38,125 nt of DNA from Acetofilamentum sp. (GTDB lineage: Bacteria > Bacteroidota > Bacteroidia > Bacteroidales > DYOH01): the NCBI GenBank assembly GCA_020720625.1, contig DYOH01000032.1, forward strand, positions 1 through 38,125. Direction: 5' to 3'. Below the pieces are notes generated by a model. That model was not told the DNA's origin and ran no database searches. It was given only the letters and a program-made list of their open reading frames with translations. Position 1 is the first letter of the stretch, and every line of letters begins with the position of its first letter. The position numbers and the translations under genes are program-made. Below are positions 8,464-17,061 of this stretch, one piece after another.

Positions 8464-9672
8464 ATGAAAATAGAGCAGCAACATATTGACCAAATACGAA
8501 AGCAATTTGCTTCAATGCAGAACAAAGAAGATTTGCTTGCTCTGCTGAATGAGACAAAAACGATTCTTTATGCAAAAAAGACAAAACCATTTGAACTGAA
8601 AAGTCTCACCTACTATGCCAACCCGGAATTTTCAGCAAACAGATATATAAAATTCGTAGTGAAGAAAAAATCGGGTGGTGAACGATCCATACACGCACCG
8701 GTTAAAGGCTTAAAATCAATATTACGTGCGCTTAACTTTGTGCTCCAGTGCATATATGAGCCGCATAATGCAGCTACAGGCTTTGTTATAAATAAATCCA
8801 TTGTTGACAATGCCAAAGTTCACGTTGGAAATCACTATGTTTACAACTTAGATTTAAAAGATTTTTTTCACTCATTTAATCGCAACAGAATAAAAATGAG
8901 CTTTATGCATGAGCCATTTAATTTACATAGCGAAAGAGAACCATTGGCTTTTATGCTTGCAAGTTTATGCACCCACCCATTGGAATTAAATGGTCAAATT
9001 CTACATGTACTTCCTCAAGGAAGTCCTACTTCGCCGACCATTACAAATATTTTATGCAAAAAGCTGGATAAAAGATTAACCGGACTTGCCAATCGTTTTG
9101 GGGCAAAATATACCCGATACGCTGATGATTTAAGCTTTTCATCGCCACACAATATCTATAAAAATGAAGATTTTAATAAAGAATTAGAGCGCATTATAGC
9201 AGAAGACCACATAATAAATATCCGTAATAAAAAAGTTGAAATCGGCCTGCAATTGCATATCAACAGAAAAAAAACCCGTTTACAAAAATCTGTTTACCGT
9301 CAGGAAGTAACCGGATTAATTGTAAATAATAAAGTAAATGTAAACCAGCGATATTTAAAGCAAATACGCATGTGGATTTACTATTGGGAAAAATACGGCT
9401 ACGAAAAAGCACAGCAAATTTTTATTAAAGATTATTTGGCCGATAAAGGACATTTGAAAAAAAGAAACGCTAACTTAGGGAATGTTTTAGATGGTAAACT
9501 AGAGTTCTTGAAAATGGTAAAAGGGGAAGATGACTCTACATATAAAACACTAAAAAATAGGTATGATAAAATAATTGGCGCAATAAGCCCGATTAAAATT
9601 GTATTAGATATTTGGGAAAACGAAGGCATTGAAAAAGCAATGGAAGTCTTTACCAGATTAAAAAATAGTTAA
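8464..9672 (+). CDS. Retron-type reverse transcriptase
   Basis: This 402-aa RT would copy the upstream msd into multicopy single-stranded DNA. Motifs in order are KKKSGGERSIHAP (motif 1), NAKVH (116-120, the retron NAxxH motif), YNLDLKDFFHS (motif 3), LPQGSPTSP (QGSP 185-188) and YTRYADDLSFS (catalytic YADD 219-222). Motif 6 is followed by EVTGLIVN (VTG 282-284), a motif that marks retron RTs. There is no group II intron maturase or endonuclease part, and no diversity-generating repeat pair was seen. The ATG at 8464 is preferred over an in-frame TTG at 8452 because it leaves the a2 arm clear. The stop is 2 nt before the next ATG, which indicates a tightly coupled operon with the three accessory genes. 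Confidence 0.93.
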   Translation: MKIEQQHIDQIRKQFASMQNKEDLLALLNETKTILYAKKTKPFELKSLTYYANPEFSANRYIKFVVKKKSGGERSIHAPVKGLKSILRALNFVLQCIYEPHNAATGFVINKSIVDNAKVHVGNHYVYNLDLKDFFHSFNRNRIKMSFMHEPFNLHSEREPLAFMLASLCTHPLELNGQILHVLPQGSPTSPTITNILCKKLDKRLTGLANRFGAKYTRYADDLSFSSPHNIYKNEDFNKELERIIAEDHIINIRNKKVEIGLQLHINRKKTRLQKSVYRQEVTGLIVNNKVNVNQRYLKQIRMWIYYWEKYGYEKAQQIFIKDYLADKGHLKKRNANLGNVLDGKLEFLKMVKGEDDSTYKTLKNRYDKIIGAISPIKIVLDIWENEGIEKAMEVFTRLKNS

Positions 9673-9674
9673 TC

Positions 9675-10820
9675 ATGGCAGAAAAACAACAAATTAAAAA
9701 TATACAAGAAAAAAGTAAATTTGTTACTGATATTCTTGATTATAGCATAAAGAAAAAAGTTGATGATAAAATAAGAGTTAGGTTGATTAATCTTATCAGT
9801 AAAGAAATTGAAAAAACAGGAATAGTTGAAGCGGAGATAATTGAAAGGATTTCTAGAATTGAAAAAATGTTGACGAGGGATGATAAATTCCAAAATAAAG
9901 AAAAAAGTTTTTCAGGAAAATATCATAAACCTAAAGAAACATATTTATTACTTGATTTTTTCAGCAGTAATGAAGGAGGAATAAAGAATCTTACTCATGC
10001 ATTTAATCTTGACTCTATTGAATACGAAACATTTATAAATCAATGTAAAAGCGAATTTGAGCAAGGAATAAATAAATATCCCAATGTACCCGATGCATTA
10101 ATCAAAAGAATAGAAAATTTTGCATTTTCGAAAGAACCAAGCTGGTATATAAGGAAAGGTAAAGAAAAAATTGTACCAAAACTTGGATGGTCAGAACCAA
10201 GTTTCGTCGAATGGTATAAAAGTGATAAAAAACATCCTTGGTACAATGATAAGTATAAAAATGAAATGATTATACCATTCAGGGAATCAATCAGGGTTAG
10301 ATCCGATTCTGAATACTTATATAAATTAATTAGTGAAACCTTCGAATTGGTTTTTGGCACAGCATCAATTTGCCAAATAATCTTTGATGGAAAAAATTTA
10401 AAGCATGCAGATTTCTATACTGATGTTGATAATTTGGGACAGGCAATTTTTGAAATTTTTTCGACTATAAAAGATATGGCTATAAAAAACTTCTGTAACA
10501 AAATAGAAGTAGGATTTAATACCGAAGGAGACTTTAAATTTTTTTTTATCACACATATAGACTCTTTATCGACAAAAAGGTCTGATGATAAAGGCTTTTT
10601 GGGAGGTAATTTAAGAACTATTAGAAGTAAGCTTTATGGACTTTGTAATTATGAAATTAATGCAAAATTTCCAGATGGATATTTTAGAAAAATTATCTTA
10701 TCTGATAACGATAACGATAAAGATGAAGTTTTATCAAGCCGTGGTAATTGGATGGGAAAAAGCTATCCTATTGAAGAAAATGATGTTAATGGATTCACAC
10801 ACATTTTAAAATTCTACTAA
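9675..10820 (+). CDS. Retron accessory protein with degenerate histidine-kinase-like ATPase domain
   Basis: This 381-aa soluble protein has no clear signal peptide or membrane segment. Residues about 235-345 resemble a GHKL/HATPase_c fold. NLGQAIFEIFSTIKDM (from residue 254) sits at the N-box position but lacks the catalytic asparagine pair. FFFITHIDS sits at the G1 position. GGNLRTIRSKLYGLC (GG 310-311) with the following KFPDGYFRKIILS closely matches the G2 box and final strands of histidine kinases (GGLxxVRxxLxxL...GxGTxFxIxLP). The N-terminal 230 residues are unrecognised; no H-box phospho-acceptor is evident. It is probably a non-catalytic or weakly nucleotide-binding sensor. It sits 2 nt after the RT gene and 2 nt before the next gene, and a receiver protein lies two genes on. 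The fold call is by eye. Confidence 0.55.
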   Translation: MAEKQQIKNIQEKSKFVTDILDYSIKKKVDDKIRVRLINLISKEIEKTGIVEAEIIERISRIEKMLTRDDKFQNKEKSFSGKYHKPKETYLLLDFFSSNEGGIKNLTHAFNLDSIEYETFINQCKSEFEQGINKYPNVPDALIKRIENFAFSKEPSWYIRKGKEKIVPKLGWSEPSFVEWYKSDKKHPWYNDKYKNEMIIPFRESIRVRSDSEYLYKLISETFELVFGTASICQIIFDGKNLKHADFYTDVDNLGQAIFEIFSTIKDMAIKNFCNKIEVGFNTEGDFKFFFITHIDSLSTKRSDDKGFLGGNLRTIRSKLYGLCNYEINAKFPDGYFRKIILSDNDNDKDEVLSSRGNWMGKSYPIEENDVNGFTHILKFY

Positions 10821-10822
10821 TA

Positions 10823-11455
10823 ATGATTTTAATACTTGACGATACAGAATATCTCAGAAAGAGGTTTGATATAGAGTTTCTTTTTGATGATAAATACAAA
10901 CAAGTTTGTCAATTAATTGACAAGAAGCCATATAGTAGAGAGATAATGCAATTAGCTCAGAACCTAACTAACTTTATAATGGTTTGTCATCATAGAAGTA
11001 TAAAAATTCTGAAAGAGGAAGGAAATAATTCAAGTGATGAAGATATTTCGAAAATGAAAGAGAATTTTATTCGTAAAATTGATGCAACAAAAATAGCACG
11101 AATAGAGTTTGGCAGGGATATGCATACAAACTTTTCAGCTAAAACTATTGATAAGAATCTGTTTTATGCTAATCTTAAATACTTTATCGATTTCTATATT
11201 TTAAATAATATGCTTGAATTGAAAATTTTGTATTATGGTGAAAATTATAAGGAAATAGAAAAGATGACTTTAATTGATAAAGTAATTGATGAAATTAGAA
11301 GTTTAGATATTTCAAAGTTTAAAGACAATAGATTGATTCTTGATGGTTTAAAGTCTCTTTTCCCAAGCACGAACCCATTTGATATAATTGAAAATTGGCG
11401 CAAGAAGGAATTTAGTAAAAAAGAAATTATTCACATTTTTAATGAAAACCTATAA
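10823..11455 (+). CDS. Small retron accessory protein, possible pseudo-receiver
   Basis: I do not recognise a family in this 210-aa protein. It opens with MILILDDTEYLRKRF, which looks like the first strand and acidic pair of a response-regulator receiver domain. A second strand NFIMVCHHRSIKIL has histidines where the phospho-acceptor aspartate would be. The rest is mostly helical and charged (KYFIDFYILNNMLELKILYYG; KEFSKKEIIHIFNENL). It is locked into the operon by 2-nt gaps on both sides, so it very probably works with the ATPase-like and REC-HEPN proteins. A pseudo-receiver, an adaptor or an antitoxin-like inhibitor are all possible. No catalytic motif is visible. Confidence 0.45.
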   Translation: MILILDDTEYLRKRFDIEFLFDDKYKQVCQLIDKKPYSREIMQLAQNLTNFIMVCHHRSIKILKEEGNNSSDEDISKMKENFIRKIDATKIARIEFGRDMHTNFSAKTIDKNLFYANLKYFIDFYILNNMLELKILYYGENYKEIEKMTLIDKVIDEIRSLDISKFKDNRLILDGLKSLFPSTNPFDIIENWRKKEFSKKEIIHIFNENL

Positions 11456-11457
11456 CC

Positions 11458-13200
11458 ATGAACAAAACGTATATTATTTCAGATTATACTACAAAATTAA
11501 AGGGATTGATTAGTGATTTAAGAATTCCTGAAACAAATATTATTTCTAGAGAGGATTTCACTGATGAACGAGAATGTCATGATTGGACCGCAAAAGTATT
11601 AAAGAATAATGATATAGAAAAAATAATAATTCCGATTTCTATACCAACAGATGCACCGGTGATAAATAGTGACGGGTTACTTATTGCGCTGCATATCCGG
11701 TTAAACTTTGAACTTGATATCTCAAAAAGATTAATTCCAATAATATTCTTATCAAATTTCCCCGTTTCGAAAATAATTGAAATAAACAGTTTTGACGCAG
11801 ACAATAATCCCCAAAACTTAATATTTACAAAGGGAATTTATTTTTCTTCATTTGATAAAAATGATATTAAAACAACAATAGAAGGGACAAAACATTGTAG
11901 GCAGGAAGAATATCAAAAAAGCATTTTGAATAAATTAAACATCTTTCGAAAAGAAACCATAGGGGGACATGATATTGCGAATGCATGGGGATGTTTTAAA
12001 CTAGCTCAGGTAGTTGGTGTTAGTGATAAAGTATTTGAACTTGACTCCATATCAAAACATTTAAAGCAGCTTTACGCGAAATATTTAATCTGTAACAATG
12101 AATCCTTTAAAACAGAAAAAAGAATAGACCTTAAGCCCATAAAATGTGGTAGAAAGAAAATCCTTTTTATCGATGATAAATCGGATGAAGGTTGGAGCGA
12201 TTTAATGAAAAATATTTTTAAAGGAGCAGGAGATAACTTTGTTTTTGTTGATAGTGCAAAATATAAAACTTCTGATGAGCCGAAATTATTTAAAGATTTT
12301 GAAGGATTTCTGAATGAATGCCGCTCTTATATTGGCAAAGTCTTAGATTTAATAATTATTGACCTGAGATTGAATCCGGAAAAAGAAGATATTGACAATG
12401 AAATGATTCCCCCAACCGAATTTTCTGGTTATAAATTGATAGATGAATTTTTAAATGAAAATGAAGGATATCAGATAATCGTTTCAACAGCATCGAATAA
12501 AATTTGGAATATAAATGCTGCTCTGCAAAGAGGTGCATCATCATATTATGTAAAGGAATCACCTGAATTTAATTACTCTATTAGCGAAACAAACAAGCAT
12601 TATGAGAATTTCAAAACTGATGTAAAGAAATGCTTTGAAAGAAGTTATTTGTTTGAAATATATAAGGAAAACCAAAAACTATTCTCAATACTTAATAAGC
12701 ATAGCAATCCTTCATTTGCTAATGAAATAAAAAATCAATTATCAATTGCCTATTCCCTATTAAAAGAAGCGAAGAATGATATACAATTCGCTTATGCGTA
12801 TATTTCATTATACTTGATTATTGAGATTATTAATAATGAGTATTATACAAAAACGAATGATGATAAATGGGAAATTTTGGATGTTGGTAATTTATTAAAT
12901 TGGGAGCACGATAAAAATACAAGTACTTATTCTGAAACTGGTGTTGAATTTATTGGAAATAAGCCACCTGAATGGAAAAAATTTGCCGGTTTATATTATC
13001 AGAAATGGAAAATGAATGACCATAATTTCATACGACAACTTTATTTTCTAATAACGAAACGAAATGGATTTGTGCATGGTGATAAAGCACTCTTAAATAA
13101 ACGTGATGATAGCGGAAACTATTTAAATCACGATATATACAGTAATAAAGGCTATGAAAATCTATTCAACCATATAAAACAGATAATTAGATATTTGTAA
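11458..13200 (+). CDS. Receiver-HEPN fusion, candidate retron effector RNase
   Basis: This 580-aa protein appears to have three parts. Residues 1-135 resemble a degenerate receiver (TYIISDY; GLLIALHIRL; IPIIFLSNFP; NLIFTKGIYF) without a usable phospho-acceptor. Residues about 234-370 form a complete receiver: KKILFIDD (D239, D240), LIIIDLRL (D302), VSTAS (T344) and YYVKES (K366). The T-to-K spacing of 22 is normal; the D-to-T spacing of 42 is longer than usual. Residues about 400-580 are helical and contain ITKRNGFVHGD. Its R535-N536-x3-H540 matches the catalytic Rx4-6H motif of HEPN RNases, with the favoured polar residue after R. I infer a ribonuclease toxin gated by phosphorylation or by partner binding at the receiver. 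The gene is 2 nt downstream of the previous one. The ATG opens the first strand directly. Confidence 0.65.
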   Translation: MNKTYIISDYTTKLKGLISDLRIPETNIISREDFTDERECHDWTAKVLKNNDIEKIIIPISIPTDAPVINSDGLLIALHIRLNFELDISKRLIPIIFLSNFPVSKIIEINSFDADNNPQNLIFTKGIYFSSFDKNDIKTTIEGTKHCRQEEYQKSILNKLNIFRKETIGGHDIANAWGCFKLAQVVGVSDKVFELDSISKHLKQLYAKYLICNNESFKTEKRIDLKPIKCGRKKILFIDDKSDEGWSDLMKNIFKGAGDNFVFVDSAKYKTSDEPKLFKDFEGFLNECRSYIGKVLDLIIIDLRLNPEKEDIDNEMIPPTEFSGYKLIDEFLNENEGYQIIVSTASNKIWNINAALQRGASSYYVKESPEFNYSISETNKHYENFKTDVKKCFERSYLFEIYKENQKLFSILNKHSNPSFANEIKNQLSIAYSLLKEAKNDIQFAYAYISLYLIIEIINNEYYTKTNDDKWEILDVGNLLNWEHDKNTSTYSETGVEFIGNKPPEWKKFAGLYYQKWKMNDHNFIRQLYFLITKRNGFVHGDKALLNKRDDSGNYLNHDIYSNKGYENLFNHIKQIIRYL

Positions 13201-13251
13201 TGCACCACCACTGCACACATACAATACAATTTTGCATAAAACGATGAAGTT

Positions 13252-15447
13252 ATGAGCATATTTGACCATTTTAAGCATATCACTCTAAGCAACGACCAAT
13301 CCAATGCTCTGGAAATGATACAAAATTTCCTTTCGGGCGATTTACAGGTTTTTATTCTTAAAGGATATGCCGGAAGTGGAAAAACTACCTTGCTTAAAGG
13401 AATAGTAGACTATTTAAAAGCCACAGAAATAAACTATCAATTAATGGCTCCTACCGGAAGAGCAGCAAAAGTTATTAGTCAAAAAACGGGATTTGAGGCA
13501 ACAACAATTCATAAAGGAATATATAGTTTTGATGAATTAAAAGAGTCTGAAATTTACGAAAATGAAGAGTCCGAAGTAAGCTTTAAGTATTTTTATTCTA
13601 TTCGCAAAAATTCTTTTATAAATAACCCAATTCTTATTATTGATGAAGCTTCGATGGTTTCAGACATTGAAAGCCAGGCTGAATTTTTTGGTTTTGGTAG
13701 TGGCTTCTTGTTAAAAGATTTACTAGAATATGCAAAAATAAATTTGCCCGATTCAAACTCAAAATTGCTTTTTATCGGAGATCCTGCGCAGCTGCCTCCT
13801 ATTGGGATGAACTTTTCTCCTGCGTTAGATTCAAAATATTTAACTGAAAAGTACAATTTAAAAACTATAGAAACAGAAATTAGAGAAGTAAAACGACAAA
13901 CTACTGATAGTGGAATACTAAAATCCGCTACAAAAATTCGTCAAAGTTTAAGTGCCGGATTTTTTAATCACTTTAACCTATCGGATTACAGCCAAGACAT
14001 TAATAATATAAACTTTGAGCAATTTCTTGATAGTTATATTTCGAAAAATGAGCAAAAAATTGTTATCACATATAAAAACGAAACAGCCAATGACTTAAAC
14101 CAATTAATCAGAAAAAGGAAATATGGTGCAGTTGTGATTGTTCAAAAAGGCGATATAATGCTCATAAACGCAAATAATTACCAACTAGGCGTATTTAATG
14201 GAGAATTTGGTGTTATTTCAAATGTGGATGAAAATACTGTCCAAAGGGAAGTAAGGTATTACAAAAAAAACAAAGACTTAGTCAAAATAGAGCTTATTTG
14301 GCGAAATGTTGAGCTTTTCATCCCTGATGAAAACGGAAACACAAAAACTATCAAAGCCTATATGCTTGAAAACTTGCTGAATGAAAGTGAAAATAAATTA
14401 TACGACCTTCATTTAGCACTTTTCATTGATTTTAAAAATCGCTTTCCAAGAAAAAACAGTCATGAATATAAAAATGAACTAAAAAAAGACCCATTTTTAA
14501 ATTGCTTGTCTTTAAAATATGGTTACGCTGTTACCTGCCACAAAGCCCAAGGTGGTGAATGGGATACCAGTTATATTTTTTGGGATAAAGGAACCGACAC
14601 AAACTTTGATTTCTATCATTCGGCTCATAGTAATGCAAGAAAAACAAATGCTGAATTTTATCGTTGGGCTTACACGGCAATTACCAGAGCAACAAATAAA
14701 ATATATTGCATTAACCCACCCAAGTTTACTTCCTTTTCAACGATTTCTTTTATTGATATTGAGCTACAAGATTCTATAAAGCAAATTTCTGGTAAGGATT
14801 TAAGTATTAAAGAAATAACGCTAGATGAACAAAATCTGCAACTCCTAAAAACGTATGGTTTAGAAAATATGCCAATTGTTCTGCAAAATCATTTCTTACA
14901 AATGTATTTTATTACTAAAGACAACGGCATAGAAACTATCAAATGGGAAAAAATAAATCATGAAATAAGATATTATTTTAAGAAGGATAATGAAAAAGTA
15001 GCACTTAAATTTTGGATAAATGCAAATTTGCAATTCAACGCGAATTTTCAACAAATAGCAAAAGAGACAAATTCACTTTCATTATTTAATCACATTACCG
15101 GATTGAACAAAGAAGCTCATACGTTGATTATTAAAAGAAATGACCACAAAATAGACATCCCAGAAATAGAACTTGATGAAAAAATGAATGAAAATGCACC
15201 TTATTTAGGCTCATTATTTGACTCAATGAAATTGCAGTTAGTAAATACAGGAATTAGTGTATTTACCATTGAGCATTTCAATTTCAAAGAACGATATACA
15301 TTTATTAGAGATAATGAAAAGGCTGTAATAGATTTTACATATAATAATGCAGGATTTTTTGGATACACTACTCCGGTAGGAAAGTTATGCAATAGTCAGA
15401 ACCTTCTAAGTGATATAAAACAATTTATTTCTAAACTAAAAGAATAA
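13252..15447 (+). CDS. RecD-like SF1 DNA helicase (UvrD/RecD C-terminal type)
   Basis: This 731-aa protein is an ATP-dependent helicase of the RecD/Pif1 group. Visible motifs are the Q-like LSNDQSNALEMIQ, Walker A GYAGSGKTT (38-46), motif Ia APTGRAAKV, Walker B IIDEAS (DEAS 131-134) and motif III GDPAQLPPIG (176-185). Motif V follows as VTCHKAQGGEWD (427-438) and motif VI as YTAITRAT (474-481). About 230 residues after the helicase core are unrecognised and may bind partners. The gene starts 51 nt after REC-HEPN and is separated by only 3 nt from the TPR/cold-shock gene, so those two are a pair. An internal promoter before it is possible (ACAATTTTG near 13224-13238) but not convincing. Confidence 0.85.
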   Translation: MSIFDHFKHITLSNDQSNALEMIQNFLSGDLQVFILKGYAGSGKTTLLKGIVDYLKATEINYQLMAPTGRAAKVISQKTGFEATTIHKGIYSFDELKESEIYENEESEVSFKYFYSIRKNSFINNPILIIDEASMVSDIESQAEFFGFGSGFLLKDLLEYAKINLPDSNSKLLFIGDPAQLPPIGMNFSPALDSKYLTEKYNLKTIETEIREVKRQTTDSGILKSATKIRQSLSAGFFNHFNLSDYSQDINNINFEQFLDSYISKNEQKIVITYKNETANDLNQLIRKRKYGAVVIVQKGDIMLINANNYQLGVFNGEFGVISNVDENTVQREVRYYKKNKDLVKIELIWRNVELFIPDENGNTKTIKAYMLENLLNESENKLYDLHLALFIDFKNRFPRKNSHEYKNELKKDPFLNCLSLKYGYAVTCHKAQGGEWDTSYIFWDKGTDTNFDFYHSAHSNARKTNAEFYRWAYTAITRATNKIYCINPPKFTSFSTISFIDIELQDSIKQISGKDLSIKEITLDEQNLQLLKTYGLENMPIVLQNHFLQMYFITKDNGIETIKWEKINHEIRYYFKKDNEKVALKFWINANLQFNANFQQIAKETNSLSLFNHITGLNKEAHTLIIKRNDHKIDIPEIELDEKMNENAPYLGSLFDSMKLQLVNTGISVFTIEHFNFKERYTFIRDNEKAVIDFTYNNAGFFGYTTPVGKLCNSQNLLSDIKQFISKLKE

Positions 15448-15450
15448 AAG

Positions 15451-17061
15451 ATGTCGTTTAAAGAAGTACAGAGGTTAAGAAAATCAGGCAAACTTGAAGA
15501 TGCCCTAGCAATAGCAAATGAAGATTTGGAAAAAGACCAATTAAATATCTGGAACAAGAGGTCTATTGCTTGGGTATATTATGAGTTTCTTAAATTACAT
15601 AGTAATATTGAAAATATAGATAAGTCTATTGATTTTCTGACGAAATTAAAAGCTTTAGAGCTTCCTGAAGATGAAAGCATGATTTTTGATTCTTTCGCTT
15701 TTCAAATAGGTAAACTCATTTTCAATCTTGGACATGAAAAACATATTGATTTTATAAAACTCAATTCAATTTTTGAAACGATTAAAAATTTTCATTTTTC
15801 AAAACCGTCCGAAGGATATTCTTTTTTGCATAAAGCATTTCATAAAGGTCATAAGGGTTGGTCAAGATACTTAGAATTTGCCGATTGGTGGAACTTTGAT
15901 AACTTCCGAACAGAAGATTACTTGCCTGAAATTTATAACGATCAAAAATTAATGTCTCTTGTAGAACAAGGGTACATAGCCTATTCGAAGAAACTATTCG
16001 AAGGTACCATCGTACAATCAAATGAAACTTATCATAATCACCAACAGAAAGAAGTTAAGATTCATAGAGAAGAATTACCTCTGGCTGCATCCAGTGAGTG
16101 CGAAATTAGCCTTGCAAAAACTATAGACAAAGAAAAAGTTCAATCATTCTTACCAAAATTAGACCTAATTATAGAAAAACATCCGGAATACCAATATCCG
16201 CAATATTACAAAGCAAAATTGCTTTTAGCACTTGGTGGGAATGACGATATATTAGCAAATTTCATCCCTTTTGCCTTAAAAAATCGAAACAAATTTTGGG
16301 TTTGGGAAGTTTTGGCAGATATTTACCCAAATAAAAATGAAAATAAGCTGTCATGTTTATGCAAAGCGCTAAGCTTAAAAAACCCCGATGAGTTCACCAT
16401 CAAAACCCGTCAAAAACTCGCGGAATTACTCATCAGCTTAAACAAATTTAAGGAGGCTAAAACCGAAATACAGAAAATAATAAGCATTCGAAAAGAAAAT
16501 AATTGGGGAATACCTGAAAAAATAAATGAATGGACAAAGCAAAAATGGTATTTAAAAATTCAATCAAATAAAGACAATAAAGCGTTTTACTCTCTGCATT
16601 TAAGAAATGCAGAAGATATTCTTTATACTTATATCCCTGAAGAAACTGTTGCGATTGAATTCGTCAACGAAGACAAAGCAATGCTATCTTTTATACAGAG
16701 TAGAACTAAACATGGCTTTTTTAAATATGCAGGCTTAATTGATAATCCTAAAATCGGAGATTTATTAAAAGTACGATTCGCCAACAACAATAATAAAGAT
16801 GATTATTATAAAATTCTATCAGCAAAACTAGCATCAAAGGATGATTCTTGCGAAGCAATAAAAGAATTTAATGGCATATTAAAAATAAAAAGCACCGCTA
16901 GTTTCGGTTTCGTTGAAGATATTTTTATCCATCCAACGCTAATCGTTAAACATGAGTTAGATGCAAATACCTTAATCAGCGGTAAAGCTATTCTTTCTTA
17001 TAATAAAAAACAAAATCAATGGGGCTGGAAAGCTTTTGAAATATTGTCTGATTCTAATTAA
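15451..17061 (+). CDS. TPR protein with C-terminal cold-shock-like OB folds
   Basis: The N-terminus of this 536-aa protein (residues 1-50, LRKSGKLEDALAIANEDLEKD) is a TPR-like helical pair. More helical repeats run to about residue 360. Near residues 385-440 there is an OB-fold-like stretch (AIEFVNEDKAMLSFIQS). Residues about 474-536 read like a cold-shock domain: NGILKIKSTASFGFVEDIFIHP places F-G-F-V and D-I-F-I-H as in RNP1 and RNP2. It probably binds single-stranded RNA or DNA for the helicase encoded 3 nt upstream. TPR/CSD proteins next to RecD-like helicases fit the pattern of defence islands, but I cannot name a characterised system. It is the last gene of the island. Confidence 0.65.
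   Translation: MSFKEVQRLRKSGKLEDALAIANEDLEKDQLNIWNKRSIAWVYYEFLKLHSNIENIDKSIDFLTKLKALELPEDESMIFDSFAFQIGKLIFNLGHEKHIDFIKLNSIFETIKNFHFSKPSEGYSFLHKAFHKGHKGWSRYLEFADWWNFDNFRTEDYLPEIYNDQKLMSLVEQGYIAYSKKLFEGTIVQSNETYHNHQQKEVKIHREELPLAASSECEISLAKTIDKEKVQSFLPKLDLIIEKHPEYQYPQYYKAKLLLALGGNDDILANFIPFALKNRNKFWVWEVLADIYPNKNENKLSCLCKALSLKNPDEFTIKTRQKLAELLISLNKFKEAKTEIQKIISIRKENNWGIPEKINEWTKQKWYLKIQSNKDNKAFYSLHLRNAEDILYTYIPEETVAIEFVNEDKAMLSFIQSRTKHGFFKYAGLIDNPKIGDLLKVRFANNNNKDDYYKILSAKLASKDDSCEAIKEFNGILKIKSTASFGFVEDIFIHPTLIVKHELDANTLISGKAILSYNKKQNQWGWKAFEILSDSN

Larger units (their letters stand above)
7141..17061 (+). other. Probable defence island (retron plus helicase pair)
   Basis: All genes here are on the plus strand, and the sequence is visibly richer in A+T than the flanking genes. 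The content is WYL regulator, retron ncRNA, retron RT, a degenerate GHKL ATPase, a small possible pseudo-receiver, REC-HEPN, a RecD-like helicase and a TPR/cold-shock protein. WYL regulators and retrons are typical of anti-phage loci. There is no integrase, transposase or tRNA at the edges, so the island's limits are inferred from gene content and composition. Confidence 0.7.

Noticed and set aside
8464-9672. Reading the RT as a group II intron, diversity-generating or DRT-type enzyme
   Set aside because: No maturase/endonuclease domain, intron ribozyme ends or template/variable repeat pair was seen, while the NAxxH and VTG motifs and the a1/a2 RNA point to a retron.
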